The notes below the pieces were generated by a model. The model was not told the DNA's origin. It worked only from the letters and a program-made list of their open reading frames with translations, and searched no databases. A stretch of 64,000 bases of DNA, taken from contig OX328125.1 of assembly GCA_946811695.1 (NCBI GenBank), positions 37,438,734 to 37,502,733 of the forward strand, in the 5' to 3' direction. Source of the stretch: Gonocerus acuteangulatus. Lineage: Eukaryota > Arthropoda > Insecta > Hemiptera > Coreidae. Numbering within the stretch: position 1 is the first letter of the stretch; each line of letters begins with the position of its first letter. A program made the position numbers and the translations under genes. Shown here in pieces: positions 23,020-34,559 of this stretch.

Positions 23020-23540
23020 ATTATATTTATATCTATATACATATATGTATATATAAATCACGTGTCTGTCTGTTTATTTATTTATTTGTTTCTTTGTTCC
23101 TTATACAAATCTACACCTTTTGCCCGATATTGACCTAACTTGGCAAACAGGTAGGTCTTGATACGAGAAATCTCCTAGGCTAGGTCAAAATAGTCAAATT
23201 TGGTCAAAAGGTCAAAAGTTTGGCAACACTGAACCATTCAGATAGTGACGTCCATTTTGAATCGACTACTTCTGGCCTCTGTCGGCTGTTAGATGAAGTG
23301 CTGTTGTGCTGGCCTCTGCCGGTATCACGACTACTACTGGCCTTTGTCGGCTGTTAGATGAAGTGCTGTTGTGCTGGCCTCTGCCGGTATCATTATGAAC
23401 TCAAACAAATTCACATCTTTTGACCGATTTTCGTAACTGGGTATAGACAAATAGGTATCATGTAGATCTTGATGCGGGGAGAGTCATAGACAGAAAGTTG
23501 GTGTAGCATGGCACACTGGGTAACAGCTACATGTAATAAA
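23020..23540 (+). mobile_element. Dispersed repeat family C, copy 1
   Basis: Begins with a TA-rich stretch and 'aaatcacgtgtctgtctg', continues with 'ccttatacaaatctacacc', 'ggtaggtcttgatacgagaa' and 'atctcctaggctaggtca', and ends 'gtagcatggcacactgggta'. The copy at 62898-63395 has all these words in the same order. No coding capacity. Class unknown; wording resembles non-autonomous elements common in invertebrates. Confidence 0.75.
23263..23392 (+). repeat. 65-bp tandem duplication inside family C
   Basis: Two head-to-tail copies of a 65-bp unit containing 'gtcggctgttagatgaagtg' (at 23281 and 23346) differ at only a few bases. The other family C copy lacks this unit. Confidence 0.9.
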
Positions 23541-24149
23541 AATAACATTCCATCCTAGTATTACTAGGGGGCTGTGTACCTGTACACAATAGACCTTTTG
23601 GAAATGAGTAGTGCCTAGAGAATCCTAGAGCACCAGAGGCTAGAAAGGGCTGTGTTAATGGTGTGCGCTAGCTTGGGACTGATTAAGCTGAATCCTTCTC
23701 TCGACATAATGGACCCTTTTCCTGGACCCTGAAAGCTTTATCCCAAAACCTACACTCTCCCTCTCTAGGTCTTTTTTTCTTTAGCCTTTTCAATCCACTG
23801 GAGTTTTTACTTTAAGCTTTAAATAATTTATTTATTTAGTTTTTTATATATCCTACCTTTTAATCATTGCTACTCCTTACTTAAGCCCCTCTTTAAAAAA
23901 AAAAAAAATACAGGATTAATATTGGAAATTAATTAGGCGTATTTGATTAAACGGTTTTGAGCTGTGATGGATTTCGAGAATTCCAAATAAATTATTTGAA
24001 TTACCCTCTGTTAATTTTCTTTAGCTTGTATAATTAAATTTAGTAATTTTTTACGGTGACAAAATATATTAAAGGTTTTTGTTTAGTATGATACAGCAAA
24101 AATGTACATTTCACGTATCTCTTTGATGTACAGAAGGTTCGCCACCCTA
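23541..24149. other. Unique sequence, no gene recognised
   Basis: Slightly GC-richer to about 23760, then AT-rich with an A run at 23896-23908. Confidence 0.45.
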
Positions 24150-24524
24150 AAGTTGGCCATACACGTTCAGTTCAAATCTCAAGGCAGAGACTGCACAGTT
24201 TGGCCTCAAGGTTTGGACTGAACAGAACTAGCACACACATGATAAGTTTATAAATATCAAGGCAGGGACTGCACAGTCCAGGTATAGTAGACCCACTGAA
24301 TGTGAAGCAAATATCCTCCTGTCCACACATCAGACTTGGCCTGCATAGTCTCGGCCTCATTGGCCTTAGTACAGGTAATCTATTGGTTTTATCATTCTAC
24401 TACGATGTACTGTGCAATTCAAATCTGGCCTCAAGGCTGTCTCATACACGGTAAGGAATATCTCCAGATTTAGACTGCGCAGTTCCAATCTTGAGTTATT
24501 CCTCTCCGTGTATGGGCACTCTTA
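24150..24524. mobile_element. MITE with CATACACG termini
   Basis: Left end AGTTGGCCATACACG and right end, reversed, AAGAGTGCCCATACACG form imperfect terminal repeats about 375 bp apart. The interior repeats words such as 'ggactgcacag', 'tttggcctcaagg' and 'aatctggcctcaaggc'. It has no coding sequence. A related left end lies at 43752. Superfamily undetermined. Confidence 0.65.
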
Positions 24525-24840
24525 GATTAGGCTGTAAAACATGATAAATGTTGGCCACATTTTTCAAAATTATAATATGCTTTCGCTAGTCCTTATGAGG
24601 TTTACATAGTTTCGTCTGAAATGGTATGTTATTGTCCCTGTTATATGTAATTTATAGGCGCAAAGATTAACAAAAGACAATTCTTTAGTAGCAGAGAAGA
24701 GGGGAATCTAAATTAATTTAATAAGCTGGTTCTACCAAATATTACGACCAGATCATTTGTACTTATTGGGAGCTTTGCTTTATTGTAGAGCGGGAAGGTT
24801 GGTCGAAAAATTAAATAACTATATAATTATTTATTTACAG
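24525..24840. other. AT-rich sequence before a candidate exon
   Basis: No repeat recognised; ends in TTATTTACAG, a plausible splice acceptor. Confidence 0.4.
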
Positions 24841-24953
24841 GAGGCCATGAATCACGAAGAAATGCAGAACAATAGGTTGCTTGTTTCCAAATTCATTGGA
24901 ACCGAAGGAAAATGTTCAGATATTCTGATTGAACATGAGAAATCCCTAATAAG
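24841..24953 (+). CDS. Candidate exon, unknown product (weak)
   Basis: A 113-bp stretch sits between a T-rich acceptor (TTATTTACAG) and a donor (AAG followed by GTATAG). One frame is open throughout and well beyond on both sides, reading EAMNHEEMQNNRLLVSKFIG and then TEGKCSDILIEHEKSLIR. The composition is charged and protein-like, but I recognise no domain. It is on the opposite strand to the Ig exon at 34128-34305, so it would belong to another gene or be a chance match. Short open frames of this size are common by chance. Confidence 0.15.
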
Positions 24954-25039
24954 GTATAGGGAAGTTGTAGGCCCCTGTCCAAACATATCATAGCGGCATA
25001 CTATCCCTAAGCGGAGATTGCCTGATTCAGTGTTTGCAC

Positions 25040-25270
25040 TCTAATTGACCGTTAGCAAATTAACTGAGGGATGTTTAAGTTTGCCGATCTCGGACGGTAG
25101 ATGGGGAAGTCTCTCTCCTACCCTATCTCTCTCTTTTGATTACCCTCGCTCTTCGGGGAAAGCGGAGACGAAATGGACGGGGGGAATGATGGGAACTTCA
25201 AACAACCAGAGCCCAATCAGCTGCCAGAGATCTACAATACTTCTTCCTCCCCCCCCCCCCCTTCTAGACG
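25040..25270. other. GC-richer unique patch with C-run
   Basis: GC-richer than its surroundings and not repeated in the window; ends in a run of about 13 C (25251-25262). Open in one frame for 77 codons but with no domain. Confidence 0.35.
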
Positions 25271-25289
25271 AAAACTAAATTATTTCAGG

Positions 25290-25495
25290 AGGGGAAAATT
25301 GTGTCAAACACCCCCCAGATAAACCTCAGCTGCACAACACCCTCCCAACTTTCTAATTAAATGCAAACATTTGTAAAGGTTTAATATACAAGATGGTCGA
25401 AGGTTGGGGGAAGGTGACTGAACCCCAAGCATTGTACGATAAATGAAACAATTCATACAAATCATTTTTACATGAAATTCATAATAAGAGAGTGA

Positions 25496-25526
<31 letters not shown>

Positions 25527-26730
25527 GAGTAGGAAAGGTGGGCCTGACACAATTTATCAAATAAATGAGCCAAAGACAGAAGATCAATAAAACATCTGAA
25601 TTACTCTTTTTATTGCTCAACATGATTCTTATCCTTAAATTATCTTATCAGGAGCATACTCTTGGTTTTATTTTTGGTGGTAATATCCTGTACAATCCTT
25701 TTACATGGTTTCCTTGGCTCATAGTTTACTTACTTAATTATTTTAGTCCACTAACGTATATAGAAAATAATTTCGGGGGGGGGGGCTGAGAGCATTGGAG
25801 GGTATGGAATACTAACAATCTTGAACTTAGAATAGTTAGCCAATTGAAACGCTTTTACACCCCAAAAAATATTTTTTCTGAACTAATTAATCTTATTTAA
25901 TTTATTTTAAAGGTTATAATGACACATTTTTACCGATTTAGGGGGGGGAGGCTGCAGCCCCCCCCCCTTATATACGCCCATGTTTTAGTCAGTCAAACTA
26001 TGGAGTAGATTAACAAAATACTTGTGATACAGTAGAGAAGTTGAAGTGGCTTTTAAAGAAATAAGTATTTTAAAAAAAAATACAAAATAAAAGGAAAGTG
26101 ACAACATTATTTTCTTAGTTGGTCGAAAGTGTCAACCTTTGAGGTCATAACCACCAATAAAGTGGTATAGTCAACACCTCATGTTTTTAATTAATAATTT
26201 TGTACAAAAGTATCAGGGCCTGCACAGTTACGATATTGAACAGAAGCCTCTAAAAGTCCAAAATGTTTTTCTTCCCCATTTATTAGGATAATCAACGCAC
26301 CCCCAAAAAATGGTGGAAGGTGGCTGGATCCTAAAGTAGCCATTTTATTACTTACCGATTTTCTAAGGAACAAAGATAAGGAGTTTTTCTGAAAATGTTC
26401 AGTTTGAAGACTTTCAATGGTAGATTTATGATATGTCATTATCATTATTTATTAATGACAAAGATTAAATTTTGCAAACATTAAGAAACGTATCCTGAAG
26501 AAAAAGTGATGGTTTGGAGCCTGCTATTTTGGGACAGATAGAATCAGCGTACGTTTTTAAAAGAATCTGGCGGTCGAGAACAACAAATTATTCTAAGAAC
26601 TTTGAATTTTGGTGAGTTCTGTACAGTCAAACATTGTACCAACTTCCTTATTAAATCCACACATTTATAAAACTTTAAAATTGAAGGTGTTTGAAGGAGA
26701 ATTGTAGGCGGCCGGTCTCTCCGAATAGAA
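25290..26730 (-). mobile_element. Diverged fragments of one unclassified repeat
   Basis: Stretches near 25300-25430 and 26600-26715 match each other in order: 'ccaacttt/ccttattaaat', then 'cacatttgtaaa-like', then 'gaaggt'. On the minus strand both read a similar peptide around 'LYKCLHLIRKLGGC' and 'FYKCVDLIRKLVQC'. A third stretch at 26215-26340 shares only the 'ggaaggtggctg' side. G/C homopolymer runs at 25772-25787 and 25939-25968 lie between. It is probably an old transposon; coding is not established. Confidence 0.4.
25493..25527 (+). repeat. (GA)n microsatellite
   Basis: About 17 GA units with one C interruption. Confidence 0.9.
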
Positions 26731-27299
26731 TACATTAGAATACATTACGTGAAATGTTGGAGCTGTTTTGTTTTCACCCCTTTTTTTAAAGTGCTTTAAA
26801 TTAAAGTCAATATTGTCATTTGCTTGTACATAAATAATGAATGAGAGAATGACAAGGGCGAAGATGAAAATGCCCTACTTATAAATATTAATCAAACACA
26901 TAATAATCAGAGAGCCTCCTTTTGCTGAAGAATAATTAATTATTTCTCGGATTAAATATTACAAATTAAGGAGGAATCCTTCGCAAGACTTCAAGATGGA
27001 ATGTTCTAACTTTCATGGAAGTTCCTAAATTTGCTATATAAGCTGCACGATTTCGCAAAATCTTCAAGGATTACATAAAATATAATATTGAAGAAAGTCA
27101 GCAATTGGCTTGTTTCAAAACAAGGAACAGTATTTTATCATGGCAGATGAAGAAATATCCAGTATAGTATATGGAGATAGCGTGGTTTCAGTCATAAACG
27201 TTGAGTATAGCTAAATTGTCTAGGAAAAATTAATTGTTATTTTAGTCAACATTTCGGCTTGAATTAAAAGCCAAGGCTACAATAGAAAATGTAGCGAAA
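26731..27299. other. AT-rich sequence with a degraded motif
   Basis: No gene. At 27248-27280 the words 'caacatttcggcttgaatt' resemble the motif at 30479-30510, but the CTGATGA box is lost. Confidence 0.45.
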
Positions 27300-27441
27300 T
27301 GAGATCGGACGACGAAGAAATACTTATGAACCTTTTTTGTTCGAAATATTGCGAGCAACCAAATGGTAACCTTCGACATACCACAAGATTTACCAACGGC
27401 TTTCGAGACATTTCAGAAAATATAAGAAAATATCCAGGTTT

Positions 27442-27445
<4 letters not shown>
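27300..27445 (-). mobile_element. Family A fragment
   Basis: Words such as 'ggctttcgagacatttcaga' and 'aaatataagaaaatatcc' align with 6340-6380 and, reversed, with 44480-44530 of family A. The fragment runs directly into a TA microsatellite. Confidence 0.55.

Positions 27446-27506
<61 letters not shown>
27446..27506. repeat. (TA)n microsatellite
   Basis: About 30 uninterrupted TA units. Confidence 0.95.
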
Positions 27507-27509
<3 letters not shown>

Positions 27510-29887
27510 TGATTTATCCATACAAAGTACTTCAAAAAACTTAGGCAAGAAGGAAAAATCTTCTTGAGTATGAAAGGACTTTCAATCAGATCGCGGCGAC
27601 TGTTTCTGGCCATTGTACGATGAATAATCATATGCTTACTATGAAGGTAATGCCATTAACATTTTCCGGATGTCGTGGGGATAAGAATAAGACACCTAAC
27701 CGTGCTACATTTGAGTGTGTAGCACTAGAGAAAAGTCGACTCCTACATTTTGGAAGCATCAATGAAGACGAAATCAGGAGATCAACTGAGGTCTGGCACA
27801 TCATTAGTTCAGCAGGTGTTTGAGGTAAAATTGACTATTATAGGACTCGCACAATAGTTCAACAGGCCTAGGTGCACCCTGTGATGAGGACAGGTGGATA
27901 GCCCGTCACTAATATCACAGCAGTTGATACGCTGTAAAAGAATAAATAGATAATCATTTAGAATAATATCTCTTAAGTTTCCTTAATAATGGCCCCGTGT
28001 GAGGATGATTAGGAAAAGAGAAACAATCAAATACAGTACAGAAAACAAGGAGTCTCTTGAACGCGGACCCGGAAGGAAGAAGCCAGCAGATTTTACAAAG
28101 ATAACGCCCTGACCTGGAAAAGGACAAAGCATTCTTCTAGATGGTCGCCAAGCAATACTGAAAAAATAAACTCATAAATAAACAACAAATATATATATAT
28201 ATAAACTAGGTAAGTAAACTTTTATGCTAAAATATTTCAGCCTTTAGACCGCAAAAGAGAATTGAGCAAAAATGGTTTCAATTTAATATTATTTTGTTGC
28301 GATTTCCCTAAGGAAAATTACGATATTGAAATAAATACAAGATAGAATGAAGACTTTATTTAATTTATTAAACCACTAAATGTTACTTAAGGTTGACTGA
28401 AATTTTAATTTAAACTTATTATTAAACAAAACCGAGACGCTAAGGTCGGCTAAGGTTCGTCTTTAAAGCTTGGTGCAAGAACCATTAAGGTTTGATTGAT
28501 TTATCGCACACCAAGTGTTGACAAATAAAACTAAACTAAATATCAGAAGCTATTGTTAAGATATGCGACTTAGTGACAATAAATAAAGAACCATAAAAAT
28601 ACTTCTGAAGAGTTAACATCCAGCTACCAAGAAAACGAACGCGAATAAATAGCCCGACTCATACCATAGTAGACTTTTACAGAGATATACGAGATAAGAA
28701 CCCAGCTTGTGGCATATGCAATGTAGATTTTACAATAAAAAACGTACTTACGGAAGGCAGATGACTTAACATATGTCATGATGAAATTGTTGTAAGGAAG
28801 CAGCCAGTACATAAGCACGACATTCTCTTACTTGCGGAATAAAAACTTGAACAAGCCCATTTGAAAACGTTTGGTGAAAAGCCGTTAGAGTTTGGTTAAC
28901 TACTCCAGACAATTTCAAATTTCCTATTCGGTTGATTAAAGAATCAATAAGTTTTTTATCAAAATGTTGATTAATTATGACGTACAGGTACGCTAACACT
29001 TCGAAGGAGTGAAATCGCCATAAATGCGATACACATTTAGGTTTGTAAATAATACAAACCTTAAACGCCAGTTTTTATTAGAAAAATTTGAAATCACTTC
29101 TCAAACAATTTCATATAATATTTTCAAAGTTCTAGAAAGGTATATTATATTTGAATATACTATAGTAAGACGGGACTAGTTCGTGAGCGGGTAAAATTAC
29201 GAAAGCATGAAAATAGAAGTATTACTCAGAAGGGAACATGTTTTTCATAAAAAAAAACAAAACAAAAAAAAAAAACAGATATGAGAACATAAACTTAATT
29301 TTATGCCCAAATTTATAGCCGGATATTTCCGTTTCTAAAAGGAAATTGATCGTAAAAGGGGAATAAAGTAAATCATAAAATTCAGATGTTATAACACGAG
29401 ACATGCACTTTGTGCCATGTAAATAATCCAATACATTTTACAGTTAATGAATTCAGACATTTGTATATTAGTAGCAATATTAATAGAAATTCGTTGAAAT
29501 GTTTGCAGCAAGAGGCAAGAGCCTTTTAATATAAAACTATTTTTAGAATTAATACTTTCTAATACTTATATTTCCTCCACTCCTTTTTGGCTATAACTAA
29601 TATTATCCTGGAAAAATGTATCAGGTATTGTTACAGTTTTAAATTATCTTATTTATCACTACACACGCTTATACATTTCCTAAAAAACATTTTGTCCATA
29701 GTAAAATTGTCACTTTTTTACTGTCCTATTTCCAATTAACAACAATTCCCATGACAATTATTTTTCTCAAAAATTAATTAATGTTACGTTTTTTTTGTCT
29801 TCCCATGACTTTTTCTTTATTGATCACATGATTAGGATATTCTTTACCTTCGTCCATACTTCGTGAGGTCATTAACTACAAGAGAAG
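27507..29887. other. AT-rich sequence without recognisable gene
   Basis: No family, RNA or exon recognised. A 77-codon open stretch on the minus strand at 28766-28999 lacks a known domain. Confidence 0.45.
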
Positions 29888-29968
29888 TTTTTTTTTTTTT
29901 TTTTTCTTTTTTTTTTTCTTTTAGGTTGCTTCGACTACCTAGGCCATTAGCACCATTGAACGTTGTTT
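29888..29968 (-). mobile_element. Solo SINE tail, reverse
   Basis: A long T run is followed by 'ctaggccattagcaccatt', the complement of the SINE tail. No head is recognisable, so this is a truncated insertion. Confidence 0.6.
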
Positions 29969-30389
29969 CATTACAAGAGAAGTGTTTTATTTTTCAGTAA
30001 ACTTATTAAAGGATATAATAATTACACTTTTTATTCGTAGGAAACATTATTCCGAACCAAATAAACACAAATAGAGTTTCAAAATTTTAATCCATGAATA
30101 AAAATGTCCTCTTTCTAATTTTTAATGCCTATCGCTTCTGAATGTTGTTCGGCTTTTATTTGGTAGTTAGTGTTCACTTTTATATTTTGTCATATCACTC
30201 CAAGAAATTATTAAATTAAAGACATTCGAAAAGAGAGAAATAGGGATAAGATTGATGAGATAGGAGCGTAAGAAACCCCAACATCATGTCAACGTGTCGT
30301 ATATTAGTTTTTCTGTCAGGTGAGGGTGCATTGTTTTTCTCTTACCATGTACATAATAAAAATTATTAAGAGGAGATCGTTGGCCGTTG
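29969..30389. other. AT-rich sequence without recognisable gene
   Basis: Nothing recognised. Confidence 0.45.
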
Positions 30390-30560
30390 ATGATGCAGAG
30401 GTAGGAATTGTCAGGATTCGGTCGTTATTTCTTAATAAAACTACATTTTACACTTGAATAAGGTTGTATTGTTTGTCAACGTTTCGACTTGAAATTAAAG
30501 CCTTCATCAGGGCGACGAGAAGACGTTGGAAAACAATAAAACCATTTTCACTTAAAGACG
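30390..30560 (-). mobile_element. Element end with hammerhead-like motif
   Basis: On the minus strand (30510 to 30479) a CTGATGA box is followed by A, a 5-bp stem (GGCTT/AAGTC, one G-T pair), a 7-nt loop and GAAACGTT. The flank at 30415-30440 ('caggattcggtcgttattt') resembles the family X end. No coding remains. Confidence 0.6.
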
Positions 30561-31899
30561 TTTTATTAAGAACTACCGACCGATCCCTGACAATACCTGC
30601 CTTCGTAATAAAGATTATGGAGTTTTCGTCTTTTTTGTGTTTTTGATGTGCCTTACCCTCATAATTTGCTAGAAAACTGAGATTGACAAAAAAGGGTGAC
30701 AATTTATGGAAGCGGCACGCCAAAAAACTTGAAATTTTTAATATGGAAAACATTTTTTTCCCATTTTTTCCTAAATAGGAAAAATCATTGAGCTAGACAT
30801 GAGTATAGACCTGAGTAAAATAATTTCATTAGTAGGGAATATTATTCTGAGTAGTAAAACTGTTCTGGAGCCGATATAAAATGATAGGCTAGAACGTTAA
30901 TAACATATGGCTTAAAACTGGCCAGTTTGAACGAAGCAAATCCCTTTAATCGCCCTGAAAGCCATCCGCTGCTCTGGGGTATTTCAGCTCTATCTGGCTA
31001 AAACCCAAAGCCGTAGATTCTCTTTAGATACTAGATCATATCGGCATCCATTAGCCTACTCATTTAGTTTCATTTGCTCTTATTGTCTCTGAATTACAAC
31101 TATAATCTCACCTAATACACGAATAAATTAATTTGGTTTGAAGTATGGCTACCAGACCATTTTTTCAGCTAGTTAGGATCAAAAATGGAACAAGATTAGT
31201 AGTCACTGAAATATGAGCAAGAAGAGAAAAGAAAAAAAAATAATATAGAGAACACTATCCAGCTCATAAGTGTGAATTTTTAACTAAAGAGGAAAACTGA
31301 ATATTTTAAAATACTGGATGATGAGAGAAAAAAAAAAGTAGATTACAAGAATGCAGTGTAGGTGGATCATGTAATTATGAGATATCTTGCTTAGATGAAA
31401 CAGAAAATAATTGCACACAACCTTAAGCTCTCAGTGAAACAAACAATAAGTGTTTTTTTAGAAATTTATTTAGTGTAGGAAGATGAAGCATGAAAGATAA
31501 CATTTTATTTTTAATTATTTTTGTAAGTAACAATTTATTTTTGTCCGATTTAAATACTCTTTTAACTTTATATTGATATTTTATTTTCAGATTCATGTTT
31601 TTATTCTTTACTATTAGGAAACAGAACTAAAATGAAAAAAAGTAATAATTCTGCATTGTAGGAGTTATCTTCTTTTTTTTTAAGTACTGATGCTAATGTA
31701 TTTCTTGGCCATTTTTTTTTCTTTCGGCCTCTGGTAATTTTTTTTAAATTAATCTTAACTAGGTTTTGAATATAACTACTGATTAATTTGTTTAAAAAAA
31801 ATCGTCGCTTACCTAATATGCATCTATTGTCACGATATAAATGTTTTCTTTCTTTTGGTGATTATTATCGTTTGTTGTCATGTATAATTATTTGTTACT
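30561..31899. other. AT-rich sequence without recognisable gene
   Basis: A GC-richer piece at 30900-31030 has no open frame. The rest is A- and T-run rich. Confidence 0.45.
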
Positions 31900-32030
31900 C
31901 CGAAGAAGGCTGTCAAAGAGCTTGCTGAAACGATCGAAACAGATTTTTCTGATAATCTGACGTTTTCTCTTTTGAGACGATTCCCAACCGTTACAAGTAT
32001 AGAGAATCGGTCGTCCTATGTTTTCATTTC
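31900..32030 (+). mobile_element. Repeat family X, diverged end
   Basis: CCGAAGA-A-GGCTGTCAAAG is followed by 'gcttgctgaaacgatcgaa', then 'gatttttctgataatctga' and 'gattcccaaccgtt'. The order matches 37103 and 39308, but the first box has C for T, so the core is imperfect. Confidence 0.65.
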
Positions 32031-32279
32031 TCGTTAGCCACCATATTAGTCAGCCTAATAAACAAGGAACCATAGCGTGAGCGGTGGATGTGGTTTTTAA
32101 TTCCTATCTAGCAGTTAATTTTCCTATAAATAACTTTTTTTTAAATCATTGCTGCTTTATGTCGTCGTATAATAAATAATTTAGCAACTTTTGTTAAAGT
32201 ATTGTACGAGACACAGTTATGTTAATTAACGTTTCGCTAGACATTTCTCTATGTTTCTGTATATATGAATAAAAACGAA

Positions 32280-32472
32280 CTCGACCTTTCAAATTAGACA
32301 AAAGATTTTTGTACCAAATTTCATCGAAATCGGACCATTATTCGCTGTGCTAGACCGCGAACATACAAATTTAAACAACCGTTATTTTCGGTCTCTAGGG
32401 GTTCTGAAACGCCAAATTTTCTAGTCGGCACTTCCGGATTGCGTCCCTATGGAGGGAGGGAGGAACTGCGCT
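32280..32472 (-). mobile_element. Family A fragment, reverse
   Basis: Contains the complement of the family A block ('gatttttgtaccaaatttca' and 'tcgacctttcaaattagac') plus the end words 'tagtcggcacttccggatt'. It lacks the TA microsatellite that the copies at 43863 and 52405 carry. Confidence 0.75.
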
Positions 32473-34127
32473 AAAAATGGCCAGAAACCTGGAAGATTAA
32501 ATTTGACAACATTACTTCCAGTCACTTTTCCGACCTATGAAATCTATTATATTCTTTTTCATTACATGGGGTTGTAGATGAATTTTCCTTTCTTTTTTCC
32601 TTTCGACGACAGAAATTGATGCCATAAGGTGAACCTTAGGAAAGGAAATCCATAAAATGCTGCACATAAAGCTGACCCGATTAGGAGAAATGGTCAGTTT
32701 TATAGGAATCTCGTTGTGGAGGAAAGTGCTGGGGATCAAACATTGATTTCCTCTATAGGAAATGTATCAACGGAAGCTAGTAAATAAAGCGAAGATACAC
32801 TTTTCTATTTCTGAAGATTTAATATTTCTTTTATCCTGCTATCATATTATATATTTTTTCTCGAATTTACACTAGTAAGCAATTACGTCAATAAATCGCT
32901 CAATATTGTAGGTATTTAATAATAAATAAAACTATTTTTTGTATGGAAAAAATATGTATTCTAAAATTTAATTAGGTAATGGAAGGACAGCTACACAACG
33001 AATTTTGAGATAATCTGTGAGATGTACAGATTTGTGGGTAAAATATTACACATTTTGGTAATTTTAGGCAGGTCCTTGTCTGTTTAGTAGGCTTTCATCA
33101 TAAAATAACATTTGAAGTAACGATATTATCCTAGCTGTTGGCTGCTCAATGACATAATTTCGAATTATTAATAAATTATTTCAATTACTCATTTATGAAC
33201 CATTTTAGGTACATAATCCATGTACTTGAAACACAATCTTTAATTTACTGCAGCAAAAGATCTTATTATTATTGTTCTTTTTATAGTTCAATTAAAATCA
33301 CTTAATATTGATATTTTTTAACTTCCCAAACTTGTTAAGCCGTTTTTGACAATTCGTATTTTTTCTTTACATATCTCATAAATGACCGAGAAATTTTACC
33401 TACAGTAAAGTTTGATTCGAGAGTTAAAAAAAAAAAAAAAAATGGTACTGGAAATCCCCAGACTGGTATATACCCCTATTCTTCCACTCTCCGTGCGGAC
33501 ACCTTAACCAAATATATTACCCTCTGTATAAACCAAATATAAAGCCATCTGATGCTTCAGCTCAATTAGGAGTCTTAACTTCTCATGAGATCAATATCAT
33601 ATTTATTTTAAAAGCCCACACTAAGGAAGAGTTAATTAATCCGAACATTAACGAGTGACTAACATTTATTTTCTGAAAGGCATATTTCTTTCTTTGTCGT
33701 ATATAAAAAACTGCGTATTTTGGGCATCATCGTCTGTACTAAATTGTTAATTACTTTGATGCTGATTCTTAAGTAGAACTTAGAGAGCAAAGAAAAAAAG
33801 AGAAAAACGTGTTGCTCTGCCAGCTGAGTTGAATTCGTTTCTATAATCTCTGCATAGTGTTTGATTTCCTTGCTATGTTCTTTGCTCTCTCTTTGAAAGC
33901 GCGAGTAGCAAAAACGACTACGGAAAAACGCAGATTAAATCCTTATAAACACTGGAGTGGGAAAACAACAAAAAGGTTTTTCGAACTTCTGAAGTAGGGG
34001 AACGGATGTTACCATTAATTCCAAATGAATCGGCATCAAAACTAGCGGACTAATTTCCTTCTTTTTTTGAGCCCAGTTCAACTTTTATAGTTAATTAAAA
34101 ATAAATATTAAAAACTAAGTAACTGAC
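32473..34127. other. Intron sequence downstream of the Ig exon
   Basis: Lies 3' of the minus-strand exon 34128-34305. It is AT-rich, with no second exon or repeat family recognised. Confidence 0.4.
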
Positions 34128-34305
34128 CTATAGTTGAAGTCTAGCGGCGTCCCTTGAATAGCTACATTGTCATGGTCCCGCCTGTTGGTCCTAACCCAGA
34201 AGTAAGCTGGCTGCATGGCTGTCAAGGATGGGGAAAACCTGCATTCTAATGTAACATTCTCTCCTTCTCTTGTATCTCGAAGCTCCTCGTTCCCCTTACC
34301 TCCCT
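34128..34305 (-). CDS. Exon of an Ig-superfamily cell-surface protein
   Basis: A minus-strand exon of 178 bp. The acceptor ends TTATTTTCCAG just above 34305 and the donor is TATAG followed by GTCAGT below 34128. It enters in phase 1 and leaves in phase 2, with 58 complete codons. The peptide has the first half of an Ig-like V-type domain: GENVTLECRF gives the B-strand cysteine, YFWVRT the C-strand tryptophan, and RDHDNVAIQGTPLDFNY runs into the C'-D region. The F-strand cysteine (normally D-x-G-x-Y-x-C) must be in the next exon. Such domains mediate cell adhesion outside the cell. The 'HDNVAI' wording recalls Echinoid or Friend-of-echinoid of insects, but that is memory and unverified. GC content is clearly above the flanks, and no stops occur. 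Repeat-filled sequence without other exons surrounds it. Confidence 0.8.
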
Positions 34306-34559
34306 CTGGAAAATAATAATATTTTGTTAGAAACATTAATAATTAAAAAAATAAAATACAGGAAGAAATATTCGAACACAGAATTAATGTTTTATAAACA
34401 CTTTAAAGAAGTGATATGATTTCCTCGTTGCATAATTGAAGGGTATTGATGGCTTTCGGTAGCAGGTACCAGTGTAATTAAAAACGCTTTTGATCCCTAC
34501 CGACCTCCTCCCACCACCTGTTTTGTTTTCAGTTACACATACCCTGGAAGATCCCAGTT
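34306..34559. other. Intron sequence upstream of the Ig exon
   Basis: Begins with the polypyrimidine-poor but usable acceptor region of the exon. A GC-richer bit near 34480-34530 carries no open frame. Confidence 0.4.

Noticed and set aside
25939..25968. G-run/C-run palindrome as a quadruplex regulatory element
   Set aside because: Runs of one base facing each other arise easily, and similar C or G runs recur at 25250, 50230, 54960 and 56500 beside repeat edges; nothing points to regulation.
32228..32250. Another hammerhead-like motif (reversed GAAACG)
   Set aside because: No CTGANGA box lies in the right position on that strand.
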